Assembly (NCBI GenBank): GCA_019635285.1
Contig: JAHBZS010000006.1
Location: 62,001 to 126,000 of the forward strand
From: Rubrivivax sp.
GTDB lineage: Bacteria > Pseudomonadota > Gammaproteobacteria > Burkholderiales > Burkholderiaceae_C
Direction: 5' to 3'
Length of the DNA: 64,000 nt
Shown in pieces: positions 51,449-60,132 of the stretch. The translations under genes were made by a program, and so were the position numbers. The notes beneath the pieces were generated by a model. That model was not told where the DNA came from and did no database searches. It worked only from the letters and a program-made list of their open reading frames with translations. Numbering within the stretch: position 1 is the stretch's first letter; the number at the start of each line of letters is the position of its first letter.

Positions 51449-52175
51449 GCCGGGCTTCCTCGGCAAAGGCGCGCGGGGCTTGCAGCCGCGCATCGAAGTA
51501 GGCGCGGTAGGCGTCGCGCGGCGCATCCAGCCAGGCGTCGGGGATCAGCGCCACGATGGCCGCGATGCGCTCCGGCGTCAGCAGCGGCGCCAGTTGCGCA
51601 TCGGCCTCGGCCAGCGCGTCGGCGCGCGGCAGCAGCACATGGTCGCGGATCGGCACGAAGGGTGCGCGCGCGCGTTCCAGGTAGCCGTCCCACTGGTGCT
51701 GGAACACCAGCGCCGCGCCGTGGTCGATGAGCCAGGGCTTGCCATGCCACCACAGCAGGTTGGTGTTGCGCGGCGTGCGGTCGACGTTGCCCACCAGCGC
51801 GTCGAACCAGACGATGCGCGAGGCCAGCGCAGTGTCAATCGGCATGGTCAGCGGGTCGTAGGCCACCGAGCCGGGCAGGTAGTCCAGCGCCAGGTTCAGC
51901 CCGCCGCTGGCGCGGATCAGGTCCTGGATTTCCGGGTCGGGCTCGGTGCGCGCGAGCTCCGGGTCCAGCTGCATGAAGACGATCTCCGGCACCGGCAGGC
52001 CCAGCGTGCGCGCCATCTCGCCGGCCACCAGCTCGGCGATCAGCGCCTTCGGCCCCTGGCCGGCGCCGCGGAACTTCAGCACGTACAGGCCGTCGTCGTC
52101 GGCTTCGACGATGGCCGGCAGCGAGCCGCCTTCGCGCAGCGGCGTCAGGTAGCGGGTGGCACAGACGGTTCTCAT
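51429..52175 (-). CDS. HipA-like kinase family protein
   Basis: 248 aa, shorter than full HipA (about 440) and lacking the N-terminal subdomain. LKFRGAGQGPKALIAELVAGEMARTLGLPVPEI (Lys and P-loop-like area), then WFDALVGNVDRTPRNTNLLWWHGKPWLIDHGAAL, with catalytic Asp and Asn residues and the metal-binding Asp in IDHG. No HipB antitoxin lies next to it; the partner is the overlapping DUF3037 gene. Target of phosphorylation unknown. Confidence 0.82.
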   Translation of the reverse strand: MRTVCATRYLTPLREGGSLPAIVEADDDGLYVLKFRGAGQGPKALIAELVAGEMARTLGLPVPEIVFMQLDPELARTEPDPEIQDLIRASGGLNLALDYLPGSVAYDPLTMPIDTALASRIVWFDALVGNVDRTPRNTNLLWWHGKPWLIDHGAALVFQHQWDGYLERARAPFVPIRDHVLLPRADALAEADAQLAPLLTPERIAAIVALIPDAWLDAPRDAYRAYFDARLQAPRAFAEEARHAHARL

Positions 52176-52235
52176 GACCGCGTGGACTCTACCGCGAAGG
52201 CCTGGCCGCTATGCTCAGGGCACGAGGAGACGACC

Positions 52236-53024
52236 ATGGACACCCACCAACACCGCAAGGCCGAAGCCTTCCGCGACCTGCATCGCGGCGATTGCTTCGT
52301 CATCCCCAACCCCTGGGACGCCGGCAGCGCCCGGCTGCTGGCCGACCTGGGTTTTGCCGCGCTGGCCACCTCCAGCGGCGCCGCGGCCGGCGTACTGGGC
52401 CGCAAGGATGGCGAGCTGACGCGCGACGAGGCGTTGGCCCACGCCCGCGCCATCGTCGCCGCCACCGACCTGCCGGTGGCCGGCGACCTGGAGAACGGCT
52501 TCGGCGATGCGCCCGCCGAGGCGGCGCTGACCATCCGCCTGGCGGCCGAGGCCGGCCTGGTGGGCGGCTCGATCGAGGACGCCGGCGGCGTGCACGACCG
52601 GCGCATCTACGACTTCAACCATGCGGTGGAGCGCGTCGCGGCGGCGGCCGAGGCGGCCCGCAGCCTGCCGTTCCCCTTCACCTTGACCGCGCGCTGCGAG
52701 AACTTCCTGCGCGGCCACCCCGACCTGGACGACACGCTGCGCCGGCTGCAGGCCTATGAGAAGGCCGGCGCCGACGTGCTGTTTGCGCCGCTGCTGCCGG
52801 ATCTTGCGGCCGTGCGCACCGTCTGCCAGTCGCTCGGCAAGCCGGTCAACTTCATGGTCGCACGCAAGGGCCTGAGCTTCAGCGTGGCCGAGCTGCGCGA
52901 CGCCGGCGTGCGCCGCATCAGCCTGGCCACGTCGCTGTACCGCGCGGCCATGGACGGCCTGCGCCAGGCGGCGCAGGAGGTGCGGCAGCAGGGCCGCTTC
53001 GGCTTCCTCGACCGCCTGCCGTGA
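52236..53024 (+). CDS. Isocitrate lyase / PEP mutase superfamily protein
   Basis: 262 aa TIM-barrel. FVIPNPWDAGSARLLADLGFAALATSSGAAAGVLGRKDG near the start, LPVAGDLENGFGDAP (metal-site Asp) and VGGSIEDAGGVHDRRIYDF are characteristic. The usual KKCGH-type catalytic Cys loop of isocitrate lyase is not present, so it is more like oxaloacetate decarboxylase or 2,3-dimethylmalate lyase-type members. TATGCT (52210-52215) is a plausible -10 and GAGGAGA is the ribosome-binding site. Substrate unknown. The metallophosphatase gene overlaps its stop. Confidence 0.85.
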   Translation: MDTHQHRKAEAFRDLHRGDCFVIPNPWDAGSARLLADLGFAALATSSGAAAGVLGRKDGELTRDEALAHARAIVAATDLPVAGDLENGFGDAPAEAALTIRLAAEAGLVGGSIEDAGGVHDRRIYDFNHAVERVAAAAEAARSLPFPFTLTARCENFLRGHPDLDDTLRRLQAYEKAGADVLFAPLLPDLAAVRTVCQSLGKPVNFMVARKGLSFSVAELRDAGVRRISLATSLYRAAMDGLRQAAQEVRQQGRFGFLDRLP

Positions 53025-53821
53025 AGCTGCTGCTGTTATCCGACCTGCACCTGGAGCTGTCGGACCTGGCCTTGCCGCCGGACCTGGACGTCGATGTCGC
53101 GCTGCTGGCCGGCGACATCGTCAACCCCGGCCACCGGCTTCACGACTGGGTGACGGCGTCGCCAGTGCTGCGGCGCGCACGCGCGGTGGTCGCGGTCAGC
53201 GGCAACCACGAGTACTTCGACGCCGTGCTGCAGCAGGAAGCCGCGGCGATGCAGGGGCATGGTCTGCCGCCGCTGCACCTGCTGGACACGGCGCAGGTGG
53301 TCATCGACGGCGTGCGCTTCCTCGGCTGCACCTTGTGGACCGATTTCGCGCTGCGCATCGACACGCCGCAGGGCCCGGTGTCGGACGCGGCGCGCGGCAT
53401 CGCCGTGGCGCAGCGGGCGATGGCCGACTACCGCTGCATCGGCTGGCAGGACGGCGGCACGACGCGCCGGCTGACGCCGCACGACACCCTGCGCCTGCAC
53501 CACCAGCAGCGCGACTGGCTGCAGCAGCGTCTGGCCGAGCCCTTCGACGGCCCGACGGTGGTGCTCACGCACCACGGCCCGCACCGCGGCTCGCTGGCCC
53601 CGCGCTTTGCGGCCGACTGGATCTCCACCGCCTACCTGAGCGAGCTGCCGCCCAGCTTCTTCGAGGTGCCGGTGCTGTGGCTGCATGGGCACACGCACAG
53701 CAGCCACGACTACCGGGTCGGCGGCTGCCGCATCGTCTGCAACCCTCGCGGCTACCAGACGGCGGCGATGCCGCGGCCCGAGAACACCGCGTTCCGTGCC
53801 GATCTGGTGCTTACGCTGTAG
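53021..53821 (+). CDS. Calcineurin-like metallophosphoesterase
   Basis: 266 aa, binuclear metal hydrolase. SDLHLELSD (Asp, His), LLAGDIV (Asp), SGNHEYFD (Asn-His), VVLTHHGPHRGSL (His) and HGHTHSSHD (His-x-His) supply the full ligand set. GTG start in GTGA overlapping the previous stop, thus coupled. The substrate may be a phosphodiester such as a cyclic nucleotide; not determined by the sequence. Confidence 0.9.
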   Translation: MKLLLLSDLHLELSDLALPPDLDVDVALLAGDIVNPGHRLHDWVTASPVLRRARAVVAVSGNHEYFDAVLQQEAAAMQGHGLPPLHLLDTAQVVIDGVRFLGCTLWTDFALRIDTPQGPVSDAARGIAVAQRAMADYRCIGWQDGGTTRRLTPHDTLRLHHQQRDWLQQRLAEPFDGPTVVLTHHGPHRGSLAPRFAADWISTAYLSELPPSFFEVPVLWLHGHTHSSHDYRVGGCRIVCNPRGYQTAAMPRPENTAFRADLVLTL

Positions 53822-53899
53822 TCGCTGTGGCCGCTTTGGCCGCGGCATTTGCCGCAGGCGGCGGCGCACGGTGCCGCAGGCTTCACGTAGCATGCGCGC

Positions 53900-54370
53900 A
53901 TGTCATTGCCCACCAAGGTTTCGTCGCTGGTCGCTGCCGTGCTGCTTGCCGCAGCCACCCTGGCCGGCACGCAGCCCGGCGAAGGCGGGCTGTACATCGC
54001 CGGCGCGGGCTTCAGCTTCGACGCGGCCGCACAGCGCGCGCTGGCGCAGAACACCGCTGGCCAGCGCTTCTTTCTGCTGAGCTTGCCGCCTGAAGCGTCG
54101 GCGCTGCGCCGCAACGCGCTGCCCGCGCAGGCGCAATGGCGCGAGCGCGTCCTCGCGGCCAACGGCGTGCTGCTGGTCTGCCAGCGCGACCTGGACCTGG
54201 GGCGCATCGACGCCGCCACCTTGGTCAGCCAGGTGGTGCCGGTGCGCGGCTGGCCGCCCAGGGGCAGCCCGGCCTGGCCCGCCGGGCAACGCACCTTCGC
54301 GGGCGAAGACCGCGCCAGCCTGCCGGCGGCCAACGAGGCGCTGCGCCGCCTGCGTTCCACCTGCTCCTGA
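53900..54370 (+). CDS. Exported protein of unknown function
   Basis: 156 aa with a signal peptide (LVAAVLLAAATLAGTQ). The mature part is short and has segments like FSFDAAAQRALAQNTAGQRFFLLSLPPEASAL and VLAANGVLLVCQRDLDLGRIDAATLVSQVVPVRGWPP, loosely recalling DsrE/F-type folds, but I do not recognise it with confidence. A TAGCAT (53888-53893) lies six bases before the ATG and there is no Shine-Dalgarno, so the mRNA may be leaderless. Confidence 0.6.
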   Translation: MSLPTKVSSLVAAVLLAAATLAGTQPGEGGLYIAGAGFSFDAAAQRALAQNTAGQRFFLLSLPPEASALRRNALPAQAQWRERVLAANGVLLVCQRDLDLGRIDAATLVSQVVPVRGWPPRGSPAWPAGQRTFAGEDRASLPAANEALRRLRSTCS

Positions 54371-54444
54371 GTCAGTCCGCCGGCGCAAACGGGCGCCGCA
54401 CGCGCGGGTCGAAGTCCGGCGGCAACCCTCGGTGACAATGCCGC

Positions 54445-56859
54445 ATGCGCGCGTGGTGGCGGTGGGGTCTGATGGGGCTGGCGGCCCTGCTGCTGCTGGC
54501 GGCCGGGCTGGCGTGGTGGCTGGTGCAGGGCTTCGACGGCGAGCGCTTTGCGCGCGCCGCCAGCGACTGGATGCGCACGCACCACCAGCGCGAGCTGGTG
54601 TTCGGCGGTCCGGTGCGGCTGCAGCTGTGGCCGCAGCCCGCGGTGGCCGTGCAGGCGCTGCGGCTGTCGGAGCCGGTGCGGCCCGGCCAGCCCCCTCAAC
54701 CCTTTGCAAGCGTCGAAGCGGCGTCCCTGTCGCTGAAGCTGCAGCCGCTGCTGCGTGAGCGCCGCATCGAGGTCGACAGCGTCTCGGCGCGTGGCCTGAA
54801 GCTGCATTTCCAGCGCGAAGAAGGCGGCCGGCGCAACATCGACGACCTGCTCGGCGCGGCCACCGGCGCCGGCGGCGAGCCGCGCGCAGAGCGCGCTGCC
54901 CAGCTCGAACACCTGGAGCTGAGCGACGTTGAGCTGCAGCTCGACGATGCCTGGGCCGGCGTGCACGGCCGGCTGACGGTGCCGCATCTGGAGCTGGGCG
55001 CCTTCGGTCCCGGGCTGCGCGCGCCGCTGCAGCTGCAGGCGCAGGCCGCACTGACGCAGCCGCCGCTGAACGCCAAGCTCGATCTGCAGACCGGGCTGCA
55101 ACTGCGGCCGGCGCCGCAGCCGGGCGGGCCGCCGATCCTGCGGCTGGACAAGACCACGCTGCATCTCAGCGGCGATGGCTTCCAGACCGAAGGCCTGGAC
55201 GCCAGCCTGCAGGCGCAGACCATCCAGCTGGAATACGGCGCGGCCGAAGGCACGCGCGACAGCCGTGCCGACCTGAGCGAGCTGAAGCTGCAGTTCCGCG
55301 GCCGGCGCCTGGGCTGGCAGATCGATGCCGGCCAGCTGCAGCTGGCACGGCTGCAGCTGGACATGGCACAGCGCCACCTGGCGCTGAAGGCGCTGGCGGT
55401 GCAGCTGAAGGGCCAGCGCGCGGGGAGCACGCTGGACGCGTCGCTGCGCTGGCCGGAGTTGTCGGTGCAGGGTGACCAACTGCAGGGCGGGCTGCTGGAA
55501 GGCGAACTGAAGCTCGGCGGCGACCTGCAGCTGGACATGAAGTTGCGCTCGCAGGCGCCCAGCGGCAACTTCGAGCGCATCGCGCTGCCCGGCCTGCACG
55601 TCGACATCGACGGCCGCCGCGAGGGCAGTGCGCTGTCGGGCCAGGCCGACGGCCACCTGGTCATCGAGCCGCAGTCGCGGGTGGCCGCGCTGGACGAGGC
55701 CTCGCTGCGCCTGCGGCTGGACGACCCGAGCTTGCCGCCGTTGCAGATGGCGCTGCAGGGCAGCGCGCGGCTGGCGCCCGATGCCGCCAGCGGCCGGCTC
55801 GCCGGCACGCTGAACGACCAGCGTGTCGATGCGCAGGTGGACGTGCAGCGCGCGGGCGCACGGCCCCGGCTGGTGGTGCAGGCGCGTTTCGACACGCTGG
55901 ACCTGAACCGCTTCGTCGCCCCGGCGCAGCGCGGCGCGGCGCCGGCGCCGGCCGCCGCCGACAGGCCGGTGGACCTGCAGCCGCTGCGCCTGGCCGACGC
56001 GCGCCTGAACCTGAGCGTCGCGCGGTTGCTGCGCGCTCCTTATCGCATCGACCGGCTGGAGCTGCAGGCCGCGGTGGACAACGGCGTGCTCAACCTGCGC
56101 CGCGCCGCGGGCCGCGCCTGGGGCGGCAGCTTCGACGCCAGCGGCAGTGCCGACGCCGGCAGCGGCCGGCTGGCGCTGCGGCTGCGTGCCGACGGCATGG
56201 ACGTGCGCGCATTGCTGGCCGACACCACCGGCTACGACGGCCTGCGCGGCCGCGGCCGCATCGAGGCCGATGTGACGAGCCGCGGCAATACGGTCGGCGC
56301 GCTGCGCGCCGCGCTCAACGGCACCGCGCGGCTGTCGCTGCAGCCGGCGGCGCTGCGCGGCGTGGACCTGGCGCAGACGCTGCGCACCTGGCGCAGCGCC
56401 ACCACCGACCAGCTGGCCTCGGACGTGGCGCGCCAGACCGAATTCAGCCAGCTCGAAGGCAGCTTCGAGCTGCGTAACGGCGTGGCGCACAACAGCGACC
56501 TGGCCGGCAGCAGCGAGTTCCTGCGCGTCAGCGGCGAGGGCCGCATCGACCTGGCGCAAGGCCGGCTGGACTACCTGCTGCGTACGCGCGTGGCCAACAC
56601 CGCCAGCGGCCGCGCCGGGCCGGAGATGATGATGCTCAACGGCGTCACCGTGCCGGTGCAACTGAGCGGCCCCTTCGGCGACATCGAATGGCAGGTGCCC
56701 TGGGCCACGGTGACGGCTGCGGTGGCCGCGCTGTCGGTGCCCAACGTGGCGCGCGGCACGGTGGGCACGGTGACGCGGGGCGCCACCGGCGTCGTGCGCG
56801 GCGCGGCGGGCCTGTTGCGCGCCCTTCCCGGCGTGGCCGCGGCGTCGGCGCCGCGTTGA
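54445..56859 (+). CDS. AsmA-family inner-membrane-anchored protein
   Basis: 804 aa. One N-terminal anchor (GLMGLAALLLLAAGLAWWLV), then long periplasmic beta-repeats. The AsmA N-domain (VFGGPVRLQLWPQPAVAVQALRLSEP) and C-terminal AsmA_2-type domain (RGRGRIEADVTSRGNTVGALRAALNGTARLSL, ~600-700) are visible; the Leu/Gln-rich middle is repetitive. AsmA-like proteins are implicated in moving phospholipid to the outer membrane. A GACAAT box (54434-54439) lies five bases before the ATG, without a Shine-Dalgarno: possibly leaderless. Confidence 0.88.
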   Translation: MRAWWRWGLMGLAALLLLAAGLAWWLVQGFDGERFARAASDWMRTHHQRELVFGGPVRLQLWPQPAVAVQALRLSEPVRPGQPPQPFASVEAASLSLKLQPLLRERRIEVDSVSARGLKLHFQREEGGRRNIDDLLGAATGAGGEPRAERAAQLEHLELSDVELQLDDAWAGVHGRLTVPHLELGAFGPGLRAPLQLQAQAALTQPPLNAKLDLQTGLQLRPAPQPGGPPILRLDKTTLHLSGDGFQTEGLDASLQAQTIQLEYGAAEGTRDSRADLSELKLQFRGRRLGWQIDAGQLQLARLQLDMAQRHLALKALAVQLKGQRAGSTLDASLRWPELSVQGDQLQGGLLEGELKLGGDLQLDMKLRSQAPSGNFERIALPGLHVDIDGRREGSALSGQADGHLVIEPQSRVAALDEASLRLRLDDPSLPPLQMALQGSARLAPDAASGRLAGTLNDQRVDAQVDVQRAGARPRLVVQARFDTLDLNRFVAPAQRGAAPAPAAADRPVDLQPLRLADARLNLSVARLLRAPYRIDRLELQAAVDNGVLNLRRAAGRAWGGSFDASGSADAGSGRLALRLRADGMDVRALLADTTGYDGLRGRGRIEADVTSRGNTVGALRAALNGTARLSLQPAALRGVDLAQTLRTWRSATTDQLASDVARQTEFSQLEGSFELRNGVAHNSDLAGSSEFLRVSGEGRIDLAQGRLDYLLRTRVANTASGRAGPEMMMLNGVTVPVQLSGPFGDIEWQVPWATVTAAVAALSVPNVARGTVGTVTRGATGVVRGAAGLLRALPGVAAASAPR

Positions 56860-56870
56860 GTCGGCGCCAC

Positions 56871-56925
56871 TTCAGCGCCTCTTCAGCGCCTCTTCAGCGC
56901 CTCTTCAGCGCCTCTTCAGCGCCTC
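56871..56925. repeat. 11-bp tandem repeat, five units
   Basis: TTCAGCGCCTC repeated five times without interruption. It spans the 3' end of the ornithine-cyclodeaminase-like gene: on the minus strand the frame ends in this array. Because the unit is not a multiple of three, loss or gain of copies changes the C-terminal residues and the stop position. Confidence 0.9.
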
Positions 56926-57859
56926 TTTGGCGCATCTCCCACACCAGCATCGCCGCCGCCAGGTCTTCCAGTGCGGTGCCCACCGACTTGAACACCGTGC
57001 GCTCGCCCTCCGTCTGCCGGCCGGCGACGTCGCCGCGGCTCAGCCCGGCCAGCGTGCCGCACAGCATGCCGGCATCCCAGGCGCCCCGGGCCACCGGCGA
57101 GAGCAGGTCGCCGCTCTTGCGCAGCGCTTCGTCGGTATCGACGTAGACGCGCGCGCCGCTGAAGCAGGCATCGTCGGCCTCGCGCATCTGCGGCGTGAAG
57201 CTGCCGATCAGGTCCAGATGGCTGCCCGGGCGCAGCCAGGCGCCTTGCAGCAGCGGCGCCGTGGCCAGCGTGGCGCAGCTGACCACGTCGGCCGCGGCCA
57301 CCGCGCCGGCCAGGTCGGTGGTGGCCGCGGCGTCCAGCCCGTCGTCGCGCCAGCGGGCTGCCAGCGCCTCGGCCTGGGCCGGTCGCCGTGCCCAGACCTC
57401 GACCCTTTGGATGGGCCGCACCGCGCGGTAGGCGGCGGGCAGCAGCGCGGCCACGCGGCCGGCGCCGACCACCAGCAGCCGCGTCGCATCGCGCCGCGCC
57501 AGGCTCGACGCGGCCAGCGCCGAGGCCGCGACGGTGCGGCGCGCGGTGATCTGGTCGCCGTCCATCTGCGCCAGCGGCCGGCCGGTGGCGGCGTCGTAGA
57601 GGGTGTAGGTCGCATGCAGGCCCGGCAGGCCGCGCGCGGCGTTGCCGGGAAAGACGCTCACCGTCTTGATGCCCAGGAAGCGGCCCGGCAGCCAGGCCGG
57701 CATGATCAGCAGCGTCGCGCTGTCGCCGTCGGCGCCGGGCAGCGTGTGCACGTGGCGCGGCGGCACCTCGCAGCCGCTGGCGAACAGCTCGCGCAGCGCC
57801 GGAATCAGCCGGTCGAAGGGCAGGGCGTCGCGCGTGGCGTCGGCATCGAAGTGCTGCAT
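56894..57859 (-). CDS. Ornithine cyclodeaminase / mu-crystallin family protein
   Basis: 321 aa NAD(P)-binding imine or amino acid enzyme. ATLLIMPAWLPGRFLGIKTVSVFPGN, the Rossmann loop LLVVGAGRVAALLPAAYRAVRPIQRVEVWARRPAQAE and LDLIGSFTPQMREADDACF are diagnostic. The C-terminal end (RGAEEALKRR) is encoded within an 11-bp tandem repeat. Start at ATG 57859 (a GTG lies one codon upstream). It could be a delta-1-pyrroline-2-carboxylate reductase or an alanine-dehydrogenase-like enzyme; the substrate is unknown. Divergent from an SDR. Confidence 0.88.
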   Translation of the reverse strand: MQHFDADATRDALPFDRLIPALRELFASGCEVPPRHVHTLPGADGDSATLLIMPAWLPGRFLGIKTVSVFPGNAARGLPGLHATYTLYDAATGRPLAQMDGDQITARRTVAASALAASSLARRDATRLLVVGAGRVAALLPAAYRAVRPIQRVEVWARRPAQAEALAARWRDDGLDAAATTDLAGAVAAADVVSCATLATAPLLQGAWLRPGSHLDLIGSFTPQMREADDACFSGARVYVDTDEALRKSGDLLSPVARGAWDAGMLCGTLAGLSRGDVAGRQTEGERTVFKSVGTALEDLAAAMLVWEMRQRGAEEALKRR

Positions 57860-57900
57860 CACGGCATCGTAGCGGCGGCTTCTTGCCTATGATGGCGTGC

Positions 57901-58602
57901 ATGGATGCACCTGTCGCCTTGCTCACCGCCGCTGGCAGCGGCATCGGCGCCGCCGCGGCGCGCAAGCTCGCCGCCGAGGGCTGGCAGGTGGCCATCCTGT
58001 CGTCATCGGGGCGCGCCGTGGCGCTGGCCGGCGAACTCGGCGGCCTGGGCATCACCGGCTCCAACCTCGAAACGGCCGACCTGCAGCGCCTGGTGGATGC
58101 CGCGATGGCGCGCTGGGGCCGCATCGACGCGGTGGTCAACAGCGCCGGCCACGGCCCGAAGGGCGCGCTGCTGGACATCAGCGACGCCGACTGGCAGCGC
58201 GGCATGGAGTTCTACCTGCTGAACGTGGTGCGCATCGCCCGGCTGGTGACGCCGGTGATGCAGCAGCGCAAGCGCGGCGTCATCGTCAACGTCAGCAGCT
58301 ATGCCACCTTCGAGCCGGAGGCCGCGTTCCCGACCTCGGGCGTGTTCCGCGCCGGCCTGGCGGCCTTCGCCAAGCTGTATGCCGACCAGTACGCCGCCGA
58401 CGGGCTGCGCATGAACAACGTGCTGCCGGGCTTCATCGACAGCCTGCCGGAACGGCCCGAGCGCCGCGGGCGCATCCCGATGGGCCGCTACGGCAAGGAC
58501 CAGGAGGTGGCCGAGCTGATCGCCTTCCTGGTGTCGGAGCGCTCGTCCTACATCACCGGCCAGAACATCCGCATCGACGGCGGGCTGACGCGGTCGGTGT
58601 GA
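57901..58602 (+). CDS. Short-chain dehydrogenase/reductase
   Basis: 233 aa. TAAGSGIGAAAARKL cofactor loop, VNSAGHGPKGAL, catalytic Ser in VNVSSYATFEP, and GQNIRIDGGLTRS at the end. The place of the usual YxxxK is taken by a FRAGLAAFAKLYADQ stretch, so the Tyr seems replaced (Phe/Arg region), making catalytic activity uncertain. TATGAT (57888-57893) lies seven bases before the ATG and there is no Shine-Dalgarno, so the mRNA may be leaderless. Confidence 0.85.
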   Translation: MDAPVALLTAAGSGIGAAAARKLAAEGWQVAILSSSGRAVALAGELGGLGITGSNLETADLQRLVDAAMARWGRIDAVVNSAGHGPKGALLDISDADWQRGMEFYLLNVVRIARLVTPVMQQRKRGVIVNVSSYATFEPEAAFPTSGVFRAGLAAFAKLYADQYAADGLRMNNVLPGFIDSLPERPERRGRIPMGRYGKDQEVAELIAFLVSERSSYITGQNIRIDGGLTRSV

Positions 58603-58703
58603 GGCGGGCGACGGCGATGGGCGCGGCGGTCCGGATCCGCGGCTGCCGGTGCGGTGCTGCGCGGGACACGTCCTGACGATGCGTTGATCCTTCTGGAGTG
58701 TTC

Positions 58704-60125
58704 ATGTCCGTTGCCGAATCGACCACCGCCACGCTGCGCCAGTTGCAGGATCTGCCCGGGCCGCGCGGCTGGCCGGTGCTGGGCAACCTGCCGCAGATCG
58801 AGCCGGCGCGCTTTCACCTGCAGCTCGGCCAGTGGGCGCAGCAGTACGGGCGCTACTTCCGGCTGCGCATGGCCAACCGGCTGCTGCTGGTGACGGCCGA
58901 CCACCAGGCCGTGGCGGCCGTGCTGCGCGACCGCCCGGAGGGCTTCCGCCGCACCGACCGGCTCGAAGCCGTCGGCCTGGAGATGGGGCTCAAGCCGGGC
59001 CTCTTCGGCGTCAACGGCGACGCCTGGAAGCGCCAGCGGCGCATGGTCATGGCGGCGTTCGACCCCGGCCACGTCAAGGCCTACTACCCGTCGCTGGCGC
59101 GCTGCGGCGAGCGCCTGCGCGGGCGCTGGGCCGAGGCCGCGGCGCAGGGCCGCGACATCGACCTGCAGGCCGACCTGATGCGCTTCACCGTCGACGCCAT
59201 CGCCGGGCTGGCCTTCGGCACCGACGTCAACACCCTGCAGTCCGACGACGACATCATCCAGCAGCACCTGAACAAGATCTTCCCCAAGCTGTTCAAGCGG
59301 CTGATCACGCCGCTGCCGTATTGGCGCGTCTTCAGGCTGCCCTCGGACCGCGAGCTCGACCAGGCGATGGGGGCGGTGAACGAAGCCATCGATGGCTTCA
59401 TCCGCAGCGCGCGCGAACGGCTGGCTGCCGACCCCACCCCGCACAACCTGCTCGAAGCCATGCTGGTGGCGGCGGACGAGCCGGACAGCGGCATCGACGA
59501 CGAGCAGGTGGCCGGCAACGTGATCACCATGCTGCTGGCCGGCGAGGACACCACCGCCAACACCTTGGCCTGGTGCATCTGGTTCCTCCATCGCCACCCG
59601 GCTGCGCTGGCGCGGGCCACGGCCGAGGTGCGCGGCGCCATGGCCGACGGCGGGCCGGTGACCCTGGAGCACCTGGCGCAGATGGACTACGTCGAGGCCT
59701 GCATGCACGAGACCATGCGGCTGAAGCCGGTGGCGCCGCAACTGCCGCTGCAGGCGCTGAAGGACACCGTGGTCGGCGACGTGGCCGTGCCGGCCGGCAC
59801 CGTGGTCATCAGCGCGATGCGCCACGACAGCATCGACGATGCCTTCGTGCCCGACGCGCGCAGCTTCATGCCCGAACGCTGGCTGGGCGAGGACGGCCTG
59901 TCGGCGAGTTCGGCCAAGCGCATCTCCATGCCCTTCGGCGCCGGCCCGCGCATCTGCCCGGGGCGCTATCTGGCGCTGCAGGAGATGAAGATGGTGCTGC
60001 TGACCTTGCTGACCCACTTCGACATCGTGTCCGTCGACACCGCCGACGGCGCCGAGCCCGAAGAGCGGCTGATGTTCACGATGGCGCCGGTGGGCCTGCG
60101 CATGCGCTTGCGCGCGCGCGGCTGA
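58704..60125 (+). CDS. Cytochrome P450
   Basis: Haem monooxygenase, 473 aa, with no N-terminal membrane helix. LPGPRGWPVLGNLPQI start, I-helix AGEDTTANTLAW with the acid-alcohol pair, ExxR in ETMRLKP, and the haem loop FGAGPRICPGRYLA with the ligand Cys418. It resembles fatty-acid/alkane-type or CYP110-like P450s more than CYP153. Redox partners are not adjacent. GGAG lies five bases before the ATG at 58704. It converges with the MFS gene. Confidence 0.93.
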   Translation: MSVAESTTATLRQLQDLPGPRGWPVLGNLPQIEPARFHLQLGQWAQQYGRYFRLRMANRLLLVTADHQAVAAVLRDRPEGFRRTDRLEAVGLEMGLKPGLFGVNGDAWKRQRRMVMAAFDPGHVKAYYPSLARCGERLRGRWAEAAAQGRDIDLQADLMRFTVDAIAGLAFGTDVNTLQSDDDIIQQHLNKIFPKLFKRLITPLPYWRVFRLPSDRELDQAMGAVNEAIDGFIRSARERLAADPTPHNLLEAMLVAADEPDSGIDDEQVAGNVITMLLAGEDTTANTLAWCIWFLHRHPAALARATAEVRGAMADGGPVTLEHLAQMDYVEACMHETMRLKPVAPQLPLQALKDTVVGDVAVPAGTVVISAMRHDSIDDAFVPDARSFMPERWLGEDGLSASSAKRISMPFGAGPRICPGRYLALQEMKMVLLTLLTHFDIVSVDTADGAEPEERLMFTMAPVGLRMRLRARG

Positions 60126-60132
60126 GCCGGGC

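Noticed and set aside
53752..56661. Very long open frame on the minus strand opposite asmA
   Set aside because: Composition is Arg/Gln/Pro-rich and without motifs; it mirrors the GC-rich codons of the real genes on the plus strand (metallophosphoesterase and AsmA).
56871..56925. CRISPR-like repeat
   Set aside because: Units are 11 bp and contiguous with no spacers; it is a simple tandem repeat. No CRISPR array or cas gene was seen anywhere in the window.
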